Below, in pieces: positions 53,474-63,369 of a DNA stretch of 64,000 nucleotides. Source of the DNA: an uncultured bacterium (GTDB lineage Bacteria > Actinomycetota > Coriobacteriia > Coriobacteriales > Coriobacteriaceae); assembly GCA_905215525.1 (NCBI GenBank), contig CAJMQJ010000006.1, positions 73,860 to 137,859 on the forward strand. The letters run 5' to 3'. Positions within the stretch are counted from its first letter, which is position 1. Each line of letters starts with the position of its first letter. Made by a program: the position numbers and the translations under genes. The notes beneath the pieces were generated by a model. That model made no database searches, was not told the origin of the DNA, and saw nothing but the letters and a program-made list of their open reading frames with translations.

Positions 53474-54922
53474 ATGGCAGAATCTCGTGCGGAGCGTAAG
53501 GCTCGTCGTGCTTTGATCGAGGCGGCTGAGGGGTCTCAGGAGAAAAAATCTTCTAAGAAATCCAAGTCGTCTCAGGACGCGAAGGGTAAGTCAGCCAAGG
53601 GAAAGGCTAAGACCAAGCGTCCCGGCTCTCGTCGGAGCGAGGACAAGGCATCTCAGACTCGCACCAAGCGCCCACATAAAGATTCGGTTTCGCCTGCGCG
53701 AAAGGCCGTGGATCCCAAGTCGCCTTGTTCCATCATGCGGGCTTGTGGTGGATGCACGGCGATCAATCGTCCTTATAAGAAGCAGCTGGCGGCCAAGCAG
53801 GCTGCTATGGAAGAGCTGTTTGCTGAGCTCTGCGAGCGCGAGGGTATTGCCGTTGATCCCATTCGCGGTATGGGTGTTACCCTGGGCGACCCGGGTAAGT
53901 ATCCTGCGCCGCGTGGCTTTCGTCATAAGGCTGCCACTCCCTTTGCTCCCGGTAAGGAGGGCGCTGTCCGTTGCGGTTTCTTTGAGCGCGGCACGCACAA
54001 GATCGTTGCCGTACCCGAGTGTCCTGTCGAGGCGCCGGGTGCCCGTCAGATTCTCAACGGCATCGCACGCGAAGCTGAGCGGCTGCATATTCCCGCGTTT
54101 AATGAGGACAAACATCTTGGCTTGCTTCGCTATGCCGTCGTCCGCCGCGGCTGGCGTACCGACCAGGTCATGGTTACGCTCGTGACCGCCCAGCGTGACT
54201 TACCGCATGCACAGGAGTTCTTTGAGGCCGTCGCGGCACTCGATCCGCATATCGTCACCGTTGCCCAAAACATCAACGGACGCCCCGGTAACGCCATCTT
54301 GGGTGAGGAGACTCGTATCGTCTATGGCGCCGAGTGCATGCGCGACCAGCTGCTCGGCTGCGAGTTCGACATCTCCCCCACCGCGTTCTACCAGACCAAC
54401 CCGCAGCAGACCGAACTGCTCTACCGGCTCGCCATCGAAGGCATGGATCTGCGCCAGGACGATGTGCTTATGGATGCCTACTGCGGCAGCGGCACCATCG
54501 GTCTTTGCGCAGCTAAAGAAGCCCAGAACAAGGGTATCGGCATCATGCTGCTCGGAGTGGAGCGCAACCCGGCGGGCATTGCCGACGCACGCCGCAATGC
54601 CGAGCTCAACGGCCTCACCCGCAGCGCTTGGTTTATGGCCGACGACGCCACCGATTACATCCTGGACGCCGCCGACAACAACGAGCGGATCGATGTCCTT
54701 TCCATCGACCCGCCGCGCGCCGGCTCCACCCCCGAGTTCCTCGAAGCCGCCTGCGCACTCAAGCCGCGCCGCATCACCTATATCAGCTGCAACCCTGTGA
54801 CCCAAGAGCGCGACCTGCACCAGCTCCTCGACGGAGGCTATCGCCTGCTCAAGATCACGCCCGTCGACATGTTCCCCCATACCGACCACACCGAAACCGT
54901 AGCGGTCCTCGAGCGCCGCTAA
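53474..54922 (+). CDS. RNA (uracil-5-)-methyltransferase, RumA/TrmA family
   Basis: A 482-residue protein. Residues 1-80 are a Lys/Ser/Ala-rich basic extension, unusual for the family. Cys85, Cys91 and Cys94 (CSIMRACGGC), plus a later Cys in VPECPVE, bind a 4Fe-4S cluster. The SAM site is AYCGSGTIGLCAA and the DPPRAG motif; the catalytic Cys is in SCNPVT. It makes m5U in rRNA or tRNA; which one is not clear from sequence. It has no TRAM domain before the cluster. Confidence 0.88.
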   Translation: MAESRAERKARRALIEAAEGSQEKKSSKKSKSSQDAKGKSAKGKAKTKRPGSRRSEDKASQTRTKRPHKDSVSPARKAVDPKSPCSIMRACGGCTAINRPYKKQLAAKQAAMEELFAELCEREGIAVDPIRGMGVTLGDPGKYPAPRGFRHKAATPFAPGKEGAVRCGFFERGTHKIVAVPECPVEAPGARQILNGIAREAERLHIPAFNEDKHLGLLRYAVVRRGWRTDQVMVTLVTAQRDLPHAQEFFEAVAALDPHIVTVAQNINGRPGNAILGEETRIVYGAECMRDQLLGCEFDISPTAFYQTNPQQTELLYRLAIEGMDLRQDDVLMDAYCGSGTIGLCAAKEAQNKGIGIMLLGVERNPAGIADARRNAELNGLTRSAWFMADDATDYILDAADNNERIDVLSIDPPRAGSTPEFLEAACALKPRRITYISCNPVTQERDLHQLLDGGYRLLKITPVDMFPHTDHTETVAVLERR

Positions 54923-54948
54923 TCCACCCCGGTAGATTTTCGAGACAA

Positions 54949-54982
54949 GAAAGGGGGCGGCCCGTCTGGACCGCCCCCTTCG
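54949..54982. terminator. Terminator between methyltransferase and PHP genes
   Basis: AAGGGGGCGG pairs perfectly with CCGCCCCCTT; it serves both convergent genes. Confidence 0.85.
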
Positions 54983-55000
54983 CTTGGTTTATGAACTCCG

Positions 55001-55822
55001 CTACATCCCCTTGCGCAGGTCACACACGCCGGCTGCCGCCATCTCGCGCAGCAGCGTCTCGCGGTCGCGCGTCACGATCAAATCCAGCGGGAAGTGAATC
55101 TCGTCGAGCATCTTGCGCGCGTGATCGAGCTTGCCAATGGCCATGCCAATGTGGGCATCGGTCGACACGCCAATGCCCACGCCCAGTTCGGCACAGCGCT
55201 CGGCGATCTTGCGGCATACGGCCCAATGCTCAGTGTCGACACCGTGTTCAAGACTATGGTTGTTGATCTCGATAATCTTGTGCTTGGCCTTAGCCGCCAA
55301 CAGCACCTCGTCGATATCGAACGGCACGCCCGAGCGCCCTGTGTGGCCCAGCATGAACACCTTGGGGTGCTCCAGGGCATTGATGTACATCTGGGTCGTT
55401 TGGGCGAGCGTCGCGCCTTCGGCAAACTGCGGGTTATGCACGCTTGCCACCAAATAATCCAAATTACGCGTCACCAAATCGAACAGCGAATGCTCACGAC
55501 TATACGAATCGCCGGCGATATCGAGCGAAACGGGAATGTCTTCGCCAAACAAGCTGCCGTCCAGCGAAACGATATCAGCCTCGGCACCACGCAGCACCAG
55601 CACGCCGCTCCAAATGCGCGGCCAGATATCCTGGTTAATAAAGAATTGGAAACTGCGCAGGTCATTGGGACAAGGCGTAACCATCGAGCTTAAATGATCG
55701 GCGGAACCGAGCACCTGAAGGCCGCGCTCCGCCGCCCAATAGATGTTCTCCTCGATGGTTGAGTACGCATGCGCAGAGAACATCGTATGAGTATGAATAT
55801 CACAAGAAAGAAGGTAGGGCAT
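55001..55822 (-). CDS. PHP-domain phosphoesterase (YcdX-like)
   Basis: A 273-residue protein from ATG 55822, with AAGGAGA upstream. DIHTHTMFSAHAYST provides two metal His, GSADHLSS another, with RGAEADIV, SVHNPQF, LGHTGRSG, IEINNHS and STDAHIG as further ligand segments. It matches YcdX-type metal phosphoesterases (three metal ions). Physiological substrate unknown. It is transcribed with no partner. Confidence 0.87.
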   Translation of the reverse strand: MPYLLSCDIHTHTMFSAHAYSTIEENIYWAAERGLQVLGSADHLSSMVTPCPNDLRSFQFFINQDIWPRIWSGVLVLRGAEADIVSLDGSLFGEDIPVSLDIAGDSYSREHSLFDLVTRNLDYLVASVHNPQFAEGATLAQTTQMYINALEHPKVFMLGHTGRSGVPFDIDEVLLAAKAKHKIIEINNHSLEHGVDTEHWAVCRKIAERCAELGVGIGVSTDAHIGMAIGKLDHARKMLDEIHFPLDLIVTRDRETLLREMAAAGVCDLRKGM

Positions 55823-55981
55823 CGGGTCTCCTTGTCCAGTATGGCCGTCGCGTATATTCATTGTACGCATAGCTTTCGGCAGTCGTAAAACTGCTTCATC
55901 CCAATCACACAACGGCATAGACAACGGGGTCTGGCTTAAAACCAAACCCCGTTTCACGTAAAACATTGTAAGCAGAGCGCT

Positions 55982-57172
55982 TTACTTTCGACGATATTCG
56001 TCGGCCAGCTGCTTCCAGGCAGGCAGCGAGTTGACGATTGTCTCATAGCTCACGCAGTAGCCCAGGCGGAACCAGCCCGGCATGCCAAAGCTATCCGAAG
56101 GCACCGCGAGCAGCTCATACTTCTTCGCGCGCTCACAGAACGCATTCGCATCGGACTCCAGCGCTTTCACCCATAGGTAGAACGCGCCATCCGGCTCAAC
56201 ATAGGTGTAGCCGTACTCCGCTAGTGCATCGGTAAGCGCGGTGCGGTTGCGAGCATAGGCCTCGACATCGCTCGGTTCATCAATGCAGTCGATGATTACA
56301 CGCTGGAAGAGCGCCGGTGCACACACGAAGCCCAGCGTACGGGCGGCACCGGCAACGGCGGGCATTAGACGAGCTGCCTGAGGATTCGTATTGGGAACCA
56401 GGATCCACCCGACGCGCTCGCCCGGTAGCGAAAGCGACTTGGAATACGAGTAGCACACGATGGTGTGCTCGTAGATCGAAGGCACCCAAGGCACCTCGGC
56501 GCCATAGACAATCTCGCGATACGGCTCATCAGAGATGAGCATAATCGGATTCTCGGGATCGCGCTGAGCGTTGGCCTCGCGCAGAACATTGGCCAGTCGC
56601 GTCAGCGTGTCGCGTGTATACACGGCACCGGTCGGATTGTTGGGCGAGTCGATGATGACGGCAGCCGTCTTATCGGTAATCGCCTTGAGCACGTTACTCA
56701 CGCTCAGCTGGAACGTATCTTCATCGGCGAGCGCCTCAACACACGTGCAGCCGGCCTTCTCAATCCACACGCGATACTCCGGAAAGTACGGGGCGATAAC
56801 AACAACCTCATCGCCCGGGTTCGTAACGGCATTGAGCGTGCAGGTGAGCGAAGCCGCGGCACCCACTGTCATAAAGACGTCCTTGCCCTCATAGCTCGTG
56901 CCAAAGCGACGGTTGAGCGAGTCGGCGACGGCTGCTCGACATTGCGGCAGACCCGGCGCAGGCGTGTATCCATGCAGCTGGTCGCTCGGCAGCTCCAAGG
57001 CCTTCTTAATGGACTCAGCCACGGCGGCAGGTGCCGGAACGCTCGGGTTACCCAGCGAAAAATCGAATACGTTCTCCGCGCCGATCTGTGCCTTGCGCTC
57101 AAGGCCATAGCTAAAGATCTCACGGATGATGGAGCTTTCCGCACCGCGAGCATACATAGTTTCATTGATCAT
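55982..57172 (-). CDS. PLP-dependent class I aminotransferase
   Basis: A 396-residue protein from ATG 57172 with AAGGGGA upstream. Fold-type I features: SLGNPSVPAP, TVGAAASLTCTLNAV, DSPNNPTGAVYT, ISDEPYREIVY, and the PLP-binding Lys in CYSYSKSLSLPGERVGW. The C-terminus carries FRLGYCVS with the substrate-carboxylate Arg. It probably acts on aspartate, alanine or aromatic amino acids; the exact one is uncertain. Confidence 0.87.
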   Translation of the reverse strand: MINETMYARGAESSIIREIFSYGLERKAQIGAENVFDFSLGNPSVPAPAAVAESIKKALELPSDQLHGYTPAPGLPQCRAAVADSLNRRFGTSYEGKDVFMTVGAAASLTCTLNAVTNPGDEVVVIAPYFPEYRVWIEKAGCTCVEALADEDTFQLSVSNVLKAITDKTAAVIIDSPNNPTGAVYTRDTLTRLANVLREANAQRDPENPIMLISDEPYREIVYGAEVPWVPSIYEHTIVCYSYSKSLSLPGERVGWILVPNTNPQAARLMPAVAGAARTLGFVCAPALFQRVIIDCIDEPSDVEAYARNRTALTDALAEYGYTYVEPDGAFYLWVKALESDANAFCERAKKYELLAVPSDSFGMPGWFRLGYCVSYETIVNSLPAWKQLADEYRRK

Positions 57173-57232
57173 CTGTTCCCCTTTCGCATAGGCGCTATTG
57201 TACGCTTTAGCTGAGCAAAGTGCCGCAGAATG

Positions 57233-57292
57233 TTGATTGGGGACAGACTTAAATGCGTGAAAACGCTCATTTAAGTCTGTCCCCAATCAACA
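57233..57292. repeat. Perfect palindrome with GGGGACAGACTT core
   Basis: TTGATTGGGGACAGACTTAA (57233 on) pairs perfectly with its complement ending at 57292 around a GTGAAAAC-type loop. The GGGGACAG core resembles the dispersed element found at 29-40 kb, here head to head. Confidence 0.8.
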
Positions 57293-57298
57293 GATGCA

Positions 57299-57334
57299 AA
57301 AAGCCTCCGCAGGTTTCCCCGCGGAGGCTTTCGC
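57299..57334 (-). terminator. ftsH operon terminator
   Basis: AAGCCTCCGC pairs perfectly with GCGGAGGCTT; TTTTTG follows on the minus strand. Confidence 0.85.
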
Positions 57335-57342
57335 CACAAAGA

Positions 57343-59484
57343 CTATTTGTCGGTGTCGGCATCGGCGTCGGCATCGACGACGGCATTGTCATCGTCAGCA
57401 TCATCGGATGCGGCTTCGGCATCCTCCTGCATGGCCGCCTGCGCAAAGGCCGCGGCATCAGCCGCCAACTCCTCCTCGCTCATGCGAGGCGAGCACTTCT
57501 TGGTCGGCATGCCAGCCGCCTTGGCGTTGCGCTCCTCCTTGGCCGCCAGGATATCGCCCTCGCGCTCAAGGTAAGCGTCCCACTCGTTGTCGAGCAGGGC
57601 GTTCACGGCGTCACCCTCGACGGTCTCGCGCTCAAGCAGCACCTTGGCCATCAGATCGAGTTGATCGCGACGGGCATCCAAAATCTCGACCGCACGGCGA
57701 TGGGCCTCACGCATAATGCGCTGGACCTCGATGTCGATGCGACGCGCCGTCTCCTCGGAGTAATCCTGGTGATCGGCATAGTCGCGACCCAGGAACACCT
57801 GATGCTGCGCCTCGCCAAACACTTGCGTGCCCAGCTCCTCGCTCATGCCCAGACGCGTAACCATCTCGCGCGCCATCTTGGTCGCGCGTTCCAGGTCGTT
57901 GCTCGCACCCGACGTGATGTCATCGCACATGAGCTCCTCGGCGACGCGACCGCCCAAGAACACGGCAAGCTCGTCGAGCATCTCGTTCTTGGTCTTGAGG
58001 AAGTGATCCTCCTGCGGAAGCTGCAACGTGTAGCCCAGAGCCTGGCCGCGGCTGACAATCGAAATCTTATGAACCGGATCGGAATGCTCCAGGATGTGGC
58101 CCACCAAAGCGTGACCGCTCTCATGGTAGGCAATCGTGGTGCGCTCGGCTTCGGTCATCACGCGACCCTTGCGTTGCGGTCCGGCAATCACACGCTCCAT
58201 CGACTCCTCGACCTCGTCCATCGAGATCACAGAACGATGACGACGAGCGGCCAGCAGCGCAGACTCGTTGAGCAGGTTCGCCAAATCGGCACCAGTAAAG
58301 CCAACGGTCATCTGGGCGAGCTTCTCAAACTTAACGTCCTCGTCCATCGGCTTGTTCTCAGCATGCACGCGCAAAATCTGCTCGCGGCCCTTTACGTCCG
58401 GACGGTCGACCGTGACCTGACGGTCAAAACGGCCGGGACGCAGCAGCGCCGGATCCAGAATATCGGGGCGGTTGGTGGCAGCGATCAGGATGACCGACTC
58501 GCTCTCCTCAAAACCGTCCATCTCGACCAGCAGCTGGTTGAGCGTCTGCTCGCGCTCGTCGTGGCCGCCGCCCAAACCGGCTCCGCGCTGACGTCCCACG
58601 GCATCGATCTCGTCAATAAAGATGATCGACGGAGCCTGAGACTTGGCCTCCTTAAAAAGGTCGCGCACGCGGCTGGCGCCGACGCCCACGAACATCTCAA
58701 CAAAGTCAGAGCCCGAGATGCTAAAGAACGGCACGCCCGCCTCGCCGGCAACGGCCTTGGCCAGCAACGTCTTACCGGTACCCGGAGGGCCCACCAGCAA
58801 CACGCCGCGGGGAATCTTGGCGCCCAGCTTGCGATAGCGGTCCGGGTCGCTCAGGAAGTCGCGAATCTCTTCGAGCTCCTCGACCGCCTCATCCACGCCG
58901 GCAACGTCCTCGAACTTAACCTTGGGACGCGTAGCCTCGTTGGTCTTGGCGTTGGTCTTGCCAAACTGCATGTTCCTATTATTGGCGCCCATCATCTGGC
59001 GCATAAAGTAGAACATGATGGCGATCAAGGCAATCGTCGGAAGCACACTCATCGCCAAGTCGCCCCAAAAATCGGGATCGTTGGTGTTGACGATGTACTT
59101 GGTATCGGGGTGCTCCGCCATGAGCTCGGCAAGCGAATCGGAACCGACATAGGTCGAGGAAAAGCTCTTGAGCTCGCTCGTGTCGCCCTTGTCCTTTTTC
59201 GTCTTCCAGTAATGACCCGTTACGCTTCCGTCCTGAACCGTATAGGTCAGATCTTCGACGCGATCCTGCTTGATGGCGCTGACCATCTCACTCGTCGCGA
59301 GCTTTACGGTATTGCTGGAGTTGGCAAAGCCGGAGCCCATGTTAAAGAAGGCGTAACCCAGGAGCGCGCAAGCCAAAAGAAAATACAGCCAGCCCGTACG
59401 CGTGGGCTTCTTGCCTCCGGGCATCCCCGGGATCTTTGGGTCCCGGGGAGTCTGGGAATTGTTGTCGTTACGGTCGTCGGGCAT
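57343..59484 (-). CDS. ftsH: ATP-dependent membrane zinc protease FtsH
   Basis: A 713-residue protein. Two membrane helices (residues 31-50 and 145-162) flank an extracytoplasmic region. AAA+ motifs: Walker A GPPGTGKT (232-239), Walker B IIFIDEID (287-294) and the second region of homology NRPDILDPALLRPGRFD. The zinc protease site is HESGH (454-458). The tail of about 60 residues is Ala/Asp-rich and acidic. It starts one base after the hpt stop, last of the tilS-hpt-ftsH operon. It degrades misfolded membrane proteins. Confidence 0.96.
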   Translation of the reverse strand: MPDDRNDNNSQTPRDPKIPGMPGGKKPTRTGWLYFLLACALLGYAFFNMGSGFANSSNTVKLATSEMVSAIKQDRVEDLTYTVQDGSVTGHYWKTKKDKGDTSELKSFSSTYVGSDSLAELMAEHPDTKYIVNTNDPDFWGDLAMSVLPTIALIAIMFYFMRQMMGANNRNMQFGKTNAKTNEATRPKVKFEDVAGVDEAVEELEEIRDFLSDPDRYRKLGAKIPRGVLLVGPPGTGKTLLAKAVAGEAGVPFFSISGSDFVEMFVGVGASRVRDLFKEAKSQAPSIIFIDEIDAVGRQRGAGLGGGHDEREQTLNQLLVEMDGFEESESVILIAATNRPDILDPALLRPGRFDRQVTVDRPDVKGREQILRVHAENKPMDEDVKFEKLAQMTVGFTGADLANLLNESALLAARRHRSVISMDEVEESMERVIAGPQRKGRVMTEAERTTIAYHESGHALVGHILEHSDPVHKISIVSRGQALGYTLQLPQEDHFLKTKNEMLDELAVFLGGRVAEELMCDDITSGASNDLERATKMAREMVTRLGMSEELGTQVFGEAQHQVFLGRDYADHQDYSEETARRIDIEVQRIMREAHRRAVEILDARRDQLDLMAKVLLERETVEGDAVNALLDNEWDAYLEREGDILAAKEERNAKAAGMPTKKCSPRMSEEELAADAAAFAQAAMQEDAEAASDDADDDNAVVDADADADTDK

Positions 59485-59485
59485 C

Positions 59486-60034
59486 TTACGAATAAACCTC
59501 CGGTTTCAAAATGCCCAGATACGGAAGGTTGCGATAGCGCTCGGCATAGTCGAGGCCGTAGCCCACCACAAAGGCATCGGGGCAATGGGTTCCAACATAC
59601 TTGGGCGTGACGGCCGAGACGCGGTCCTCAACGTCCTTCCACAGGAAGGCGGCGACCTCCAGAGAAGCGGGCTTGCGGCTCTCGAGGTTCTTCATCAGAT
59701 ACTTGAGCGTCAGGCCCGAGTCCAGAATGTCTTCGACGATCAGCACGTCGCGACCGCGGATGTCGATATCCAGGTCCTTAATGATACGCACGATACCCGA
59801 GGACTTCACACCGTCGCCGTAGCTCGAAACAGCCATGAAATCGATGTTGGTCGGCAGCTCGATCTTACGCATCAGGTCGCCCATAAAGACCACGGCGCCG
59901 CGCAGGACCGCAATCAGCACCAGATCCTTACCCGCGTAGTCGCGCGTAATCTCCTCGCCCAGGCGAGAGACGATACCGTCGATATCCTCCTGCGTGAACA
60001 GAACCTTCTCGATATCCGGATGTTGAGAAGCCAT
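59486..60034 (-). CDS. hpt: Hypoxanthine phosphoribosyltransferase
   Basis: A 182-residue enzyme. The PRPP loop is VLIVEDILDSGLTL, preceded by DFMAVSSYGDG. It converts hypoxanthine or guanine with PRPP into nucleotides (purine salvage). Placed between tilS and ftsH, the usual order in Gram-positives, with 148 bp to tilS, so its own promoter is possible. Confidence 0.93.
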   Translation of the reverse strand: MASQHPDIEKVLFTQEDIDGIVSRLGEEITRDYAGKDLVLIAVLRGAVVFMGDLMRKIELPTNIDFMAVSSYGDGVKSSGIVRIIKDLDIDIRGRDVLIVEDILDSGLTLKYLMKNLESRKPASLEVAAFLWKDVEDRVSAVTPKYVGTHCPDAFVVGYGLDYAERYRNLPYLGILKPEVYS

Positions 60035-60182
60035 GACAACCCTTTCTTGTGCTTAATCGCCCACACACCGCCGTATGGACGCGAACTACACATTCTAGCA
60101 GCGCACGGGGTATATTTTCCAGCCCGTACGCCATCAGCGCGGGAATACCGCCAACGTCGCACAGAATAGCTGACGCGGGACG

Positions 60183-61724
60183 CTATTCCGCATCGACTAC
60201 GCGGAGCAGATAGGCCACGCGCGTCGCCGCCGTGCACTTAAAACGTTCGTCCGCGCGAACGCCCGCGACCCATACTACGGCACCTCCCGGAGCCGTTCTT
60301 ACCACGGGTACGCCAGAGCGGTCTGAAACAGGAATGCGCGCCTCGTTCAACAGGTCTGACACTTTCTTGCTTCGACCGTTCATCCCCAACGGGCACATCA
60401 CGTCTCCCGGCACAGGGCTATCCACCCACAGGCGCGCCAATCGCGCCTCGGCGGGAATCTCCCCGCGCGAGCCGGCTAGCATCCGCTCGCTATCGCGGTC
60501 GGCGAACCCCAGGGCCGCCGCATCCACCAAGGCCGCAACCTCTCCGGCAGCAGCAAGCTCGCGGGCACGGTGCACGATATCGCGCCCCGGCTCCACAGCC
60601 ATCGGCTCTGCTGTCAGCATACGCCCCGCCCCCAGCGGCAGACGGCCGGGAACGGAGATCCAGTCGGCCACTAAGCCCTCGCGCGCCGCCGGGGCCTTGA
60701 ACGCCAGCATGCCAAACTCCACACGGGCATCAATTCCCGCAGGAAGCGTTACCGAGCCCGAGCCCGCAGCGACACAGGAGAGCACGCGCTCCACGTGCTG
60801 CATCTCCGGTCGCGCGTCGGGATCGATGCGCTTAATCGCCAACCGCACGATACGCCGTGCAATCACAACCTCAGCGGCGGCAAGACGGCGCGCATCGAGC
60901 ACCAGTGCGCCCGCCGCTTCCTTGCGCAGGCAGCTTCGAAACGACTGTGCCGAAAGCTGGGAAAGAAAGGCGTCTTCGTCGCCCAGAATTTCGCAAGCGG
61001 CGCCAATCGTCTTACAGACGTTCGTGTTGCGCTGCGCCACCACCGGCATCACCCGATGGCGCACATAGTTACGCAGGTACGAAACGTCCTCGTTGCTTTC
61101 ATCTTCCCGCCATGGCTGACCGTGCACCTGCAGATAGCTCACGAGCTCATCATGCGTGAGGTCGAGCAAGGGGCGCACCACAATGTTCCGACGGCGTGGA
61201 ATGCTTGATAGACCCGCGGGACCCGACCCTTTAATGGCATTCATCAAAAATGTTTCCGCGCGGTCCGACGAGGTATGCGCGGTACAGATACGAGCCGCCG
61301 TCCGCGGTGCGCCCGATTCGGCACAAAGCTCGCGAACATATCTCCGTGCCGCGGCATAGCGCACCTCGCGGGCCGCAGCCTCGATATTGCCCGATTCGTC
61401 ATCAAAATAGGCATGCTCAACGCACAGCGGCAAGCCGTATTGCACGCACAAATCACGTACAAAGGCCTCGTCGCCATCGGATGCCTCCCCGCGCAGATGA
61501 TGGTTTACATGCAGCACGTGCAATCGCTCGCGCGCAATGGGAGCGACGCCGCGCCCGTCCTGGATATCCAGCTTTGATGTGCAAGCCATAAGGAGCAGCG
61601 CCGTCGAGTCCGCACCGCCTGATACCATGAGCACTACGGGGGCAGCGGTCTGCCGCGTTGCCAGAACGTTCTTATCCGTCCTCGGCGCGGCATGATGTCC
61701 ATAGTGCTGAGATACCGTTGGCAT
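60183..61724 (-). CDS. tilS: tRNA(Ile) lysidine synthetase
   Basis: A 513-residue protein with AGAGGAGG before ATG 61724. The PP-loop SGGADS (35-40) activates tRNA-Ile2 C34 with ATP, and HVNHHLRGEASDGDE and AHTSSDRAETFLMN are conserved. N-terminal synthetase domain, then C-terminal TilS domains (MCPLGMNGRSKKVSDLL). It converts the CAU anticodon to read AUA. Essential in most bacteria. Confidence 0.93.
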   Translation of the reverse strand: MPTVSQHYGHHAAPRTDKNVLATRQTAAPVVLMVSGGADSTALLLMACTSKLDIQDGRGVAPIARERLHVLHVNHHLRGEASDGDEAFVRDLCVQYGLPLCVEHAYFDDESGNIEAAAREVRYAAARRYVRELCAESGAPRTAARICTAHTSSDRAETFLMNAIKGSGPAGLSSIPRRRNIVVRPLLDLTHDELVSYLQVHGQPWREDESNEDVSYLRNYVRHRVMPVVAQRNTNVCKTIGAACEILGDEDAFLSQLSAQSFRSCLRKEAAGALVLDARRLAAAEVVIARRIVRLAIKRIDPDARPEMQHVERVLSCVAAGSGSVTLPAGIDARVEFGMLAFKAPAAREGLVADWISVPGRLPLGAGRMLTAEPMAVEPGRDIVHRARELAAAGEVAALVDAAALGFADRDSERMLAGSRGEIPAEARLARLWVDSPVPGDVMCPLGMNGRSKKVSDLLNEARIPVSDRSGVPVVRTAPGGAVVWVAGVRADERFKCTAATRVAYLLRVVDAE

Positions 61725-61772
61725 TCGCTTCCTCCTCTATTCGTCCGCACCCATTGTATCCTTTGGAATCTT

Positions 61773-62582
61773 ATGTCTCGCCTGCACCTTCATATCCTCG
61801 GCAGCGGCTCAAAAGGCAACTGCGCACTCGTCGAGGGGCCTCAGGGGCTCATCATGATCGATAACGGCCTGTCCCGCCGCGAGACACTTAAACGCATGGC
61901 GGAGCTTGGCCTCTCGGCAGACGACGTCGCCGCTCTTGTAATCACTCATGAGCATGGAGACCATATCAAGGGGCTCGATGTATGGTGTAAGCACTGGCAT
62001 GGTCCCCTCTTTGCCAGTAGGGACACCCTTTCATGCAAAGAAAACCTCGCGCACCTGCCCGTGGAGGAATTTGACCCCGGCGACACGCTCCCCATTGCCG
62101 GCATCCAGGTACAAACCTACTCAACATCGCACGATGTCATCAATCCTGTCGGCTATCGATTCAATGCTCTCGATGATTCCATTGGGTTTGCCACCGACAC
62201 CGGAGAGTTGTCGAGCAAGGCCATAGGCATCCTCAAAGACTGTCGAGTTCTCGCGCTCGAAAGCAACCACGATGTAACTATGTTGCGCGAAGGACCGTAC
62301 CCACGCTTTCTTCAGGAGCGCATCCTGTCCACAAAGGGACATCTCTCCAACAACCAGGCCGCCGAAGCCGCGCGCGAACTTGTTACCGATCGCACCGAAC
62401 AGCTCATCGCCATGCATATCAGCCAGGACAATAATCGTCCAAGCCTTACCGTCAAAAGCTATGCCAACGCGCTTGATGCAAGTCTCGATGATGAACTCGG
62501 CAGCTCAGCCACCTGTCTTCAAGGGCCACGGAAGCTCTCGATACGCCCTGCAAGTCAGTATCAACCGACAACTATTCAATAG
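61773..62582 (+). CDS. Metallo-beta-lactamase-fold hydrolase (WalJ/YycJ-like)
   Basis: A 269-residue protein from ATG 61773. LHILGSGSKGNCALV and THEHGDH (His59, His61, Asp63, His64), then TSHDV and FATDTGEL, and LESNHD give the metal site. It is the WalJ/YycJ group, thought to be a DNA-processing exonuclease linked to replication and repair. Divergent from tilS with a short promoter region; the ribosome site is weak. Confidence 0.87.
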   Translation: MSRLHLHILGSGSKGNCALVEGPQGLIMIDNGLSRRETLKRMAELGLSADDVAALVITHEHGDHIKGLDVWCKHWHGPLFASRDTLSCKENLAHLPVEEFDPGDTLPIAGIQVQTYSTSHDVINPVGYRFNALDDSIGFATDTGELSSKAIGILKDCRVLALESNHDVTMLREGPYPRFLQERILSTKGHLSNNQAAEAARELVTDRTEQLIAMHISQDNNRPSLTVKSYANALDASLDDELGSSATCLQGPRKLSIRPASQYQPTTIQ

Positions 62583-62598
62583 CCCCTCAAGACAACAA

Positions 62599-62630
62599 AA
62601 GGGGGCTGGGAATCACTTCCCAGCCCCCTT
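62599..62630. terminator. Bidirectional terminator
   Basis: AAGGGGGCTGGGAA pairs perfectly with TTCCCAGCCCCCTT between the hydrolase and hsp20 genes. Confidence 0.9.
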
Positions 62631-62662
62631 AACTCATACTCTCGATTGAAGCAGAGCCATCG

Positions 62663-63094
62663 TTAGTCGATAGAGATCTTCGTGACGTTCTTCTTCTCGA
62701 CAATCTTGGGAACCGTAACGGTCAGGATGCCGTCAGCATACTTAGCCGAAAGGCCCTCGCTCGAAGCGTCCTTCAGATACACGCCGCGCGTCGCGCTGTA
62801 CGAGCCGAACTCCTTCTGGAGGAAGTTCTTGCCCTCGTTTTCGGCGCTCTCCTCGACGTTCACACTGATCGACAGGCGACCCTCATTGAGCTCGACGTCG
62901 ATGTCATCCTTGGCGACACCGGTCAGATACGCCTTGACCTCGTAGCCATCGCCCTTGTCCTCAACGTCAACGGGGAACGCCTTGGAGGCAATCGAGCTAT
63001 TCGCCAGGTCGGTCATGTCATCAAACAAATCGAACAGCGAGCTAGCAGAAGGACGAACGCCAAAAACCGAACGATAAGGAACCATGCTTGCCAT
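62663..63094 (-). CDS. Small heat-shock protein (Hsp20/alpha-crystallin)
   Basis: A 143-residue protein from ATG 63094, with AAAAGGAG upstream. Residues 35-135 form the alpha-crystallin domain (FPVDVEDKGDGYEVKAYLTG, LSISVNVEE, and the end ADGILTVTVPK). It keeps unfolding proteins soluble as an oligomer without ATP. The upstream 140 bp are AT-rich, as for a strong inducible promoter, though no clear CIRCE or HAIR element is complete. Confidence 0.92.
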   Translation of the reverse strand: MASMVPYRSVFGVRPSASSLFDLFDDMTDLANSSIASKAFPVDVEDKGDGYEVKAYLTGVAKDDIDVELNEGRLSISVNVEESAENEGKNFLQKEFGSYSATRGVYLKDASSEGLSAKYADGILTVTVPKIVEKKNVTKISID

Positions 63095-63369
63095 GTTTAC
63101 CACTCCTTTTAAGGACTGCCGAGCCATCTTCTAGGTGGCTGGGACTTCTTTTGACGCTCATATATATGCCCAGCCGCTTCTTATATATACATCGACTATA
63201 AAGTTTTTTGAGTCTATTGATATAAGCATATCTAAGTCTGGTTGACTAAGGTTTTGTCTAATAAACGGAATTTGAACGAAGGCTTAAATAATATATGCAA
63301 TCCCATCAAAACTAGACGGCTGGCTTACAATGGGCGCATACACGATATTGATGACGAACTAAGGGCATC

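Noticed and set aside
57343..57700. Plus-strand frame with Ser/Ala repeats
   Set aside because: It is the complement of the acidic Ala/Asp-rich tail of FtsH.
63130..63240. Complete HAIR or CIRCE element upstream of hsp20
   Set aside because: Only a TTGAGT half-site is present; the second half does not match.
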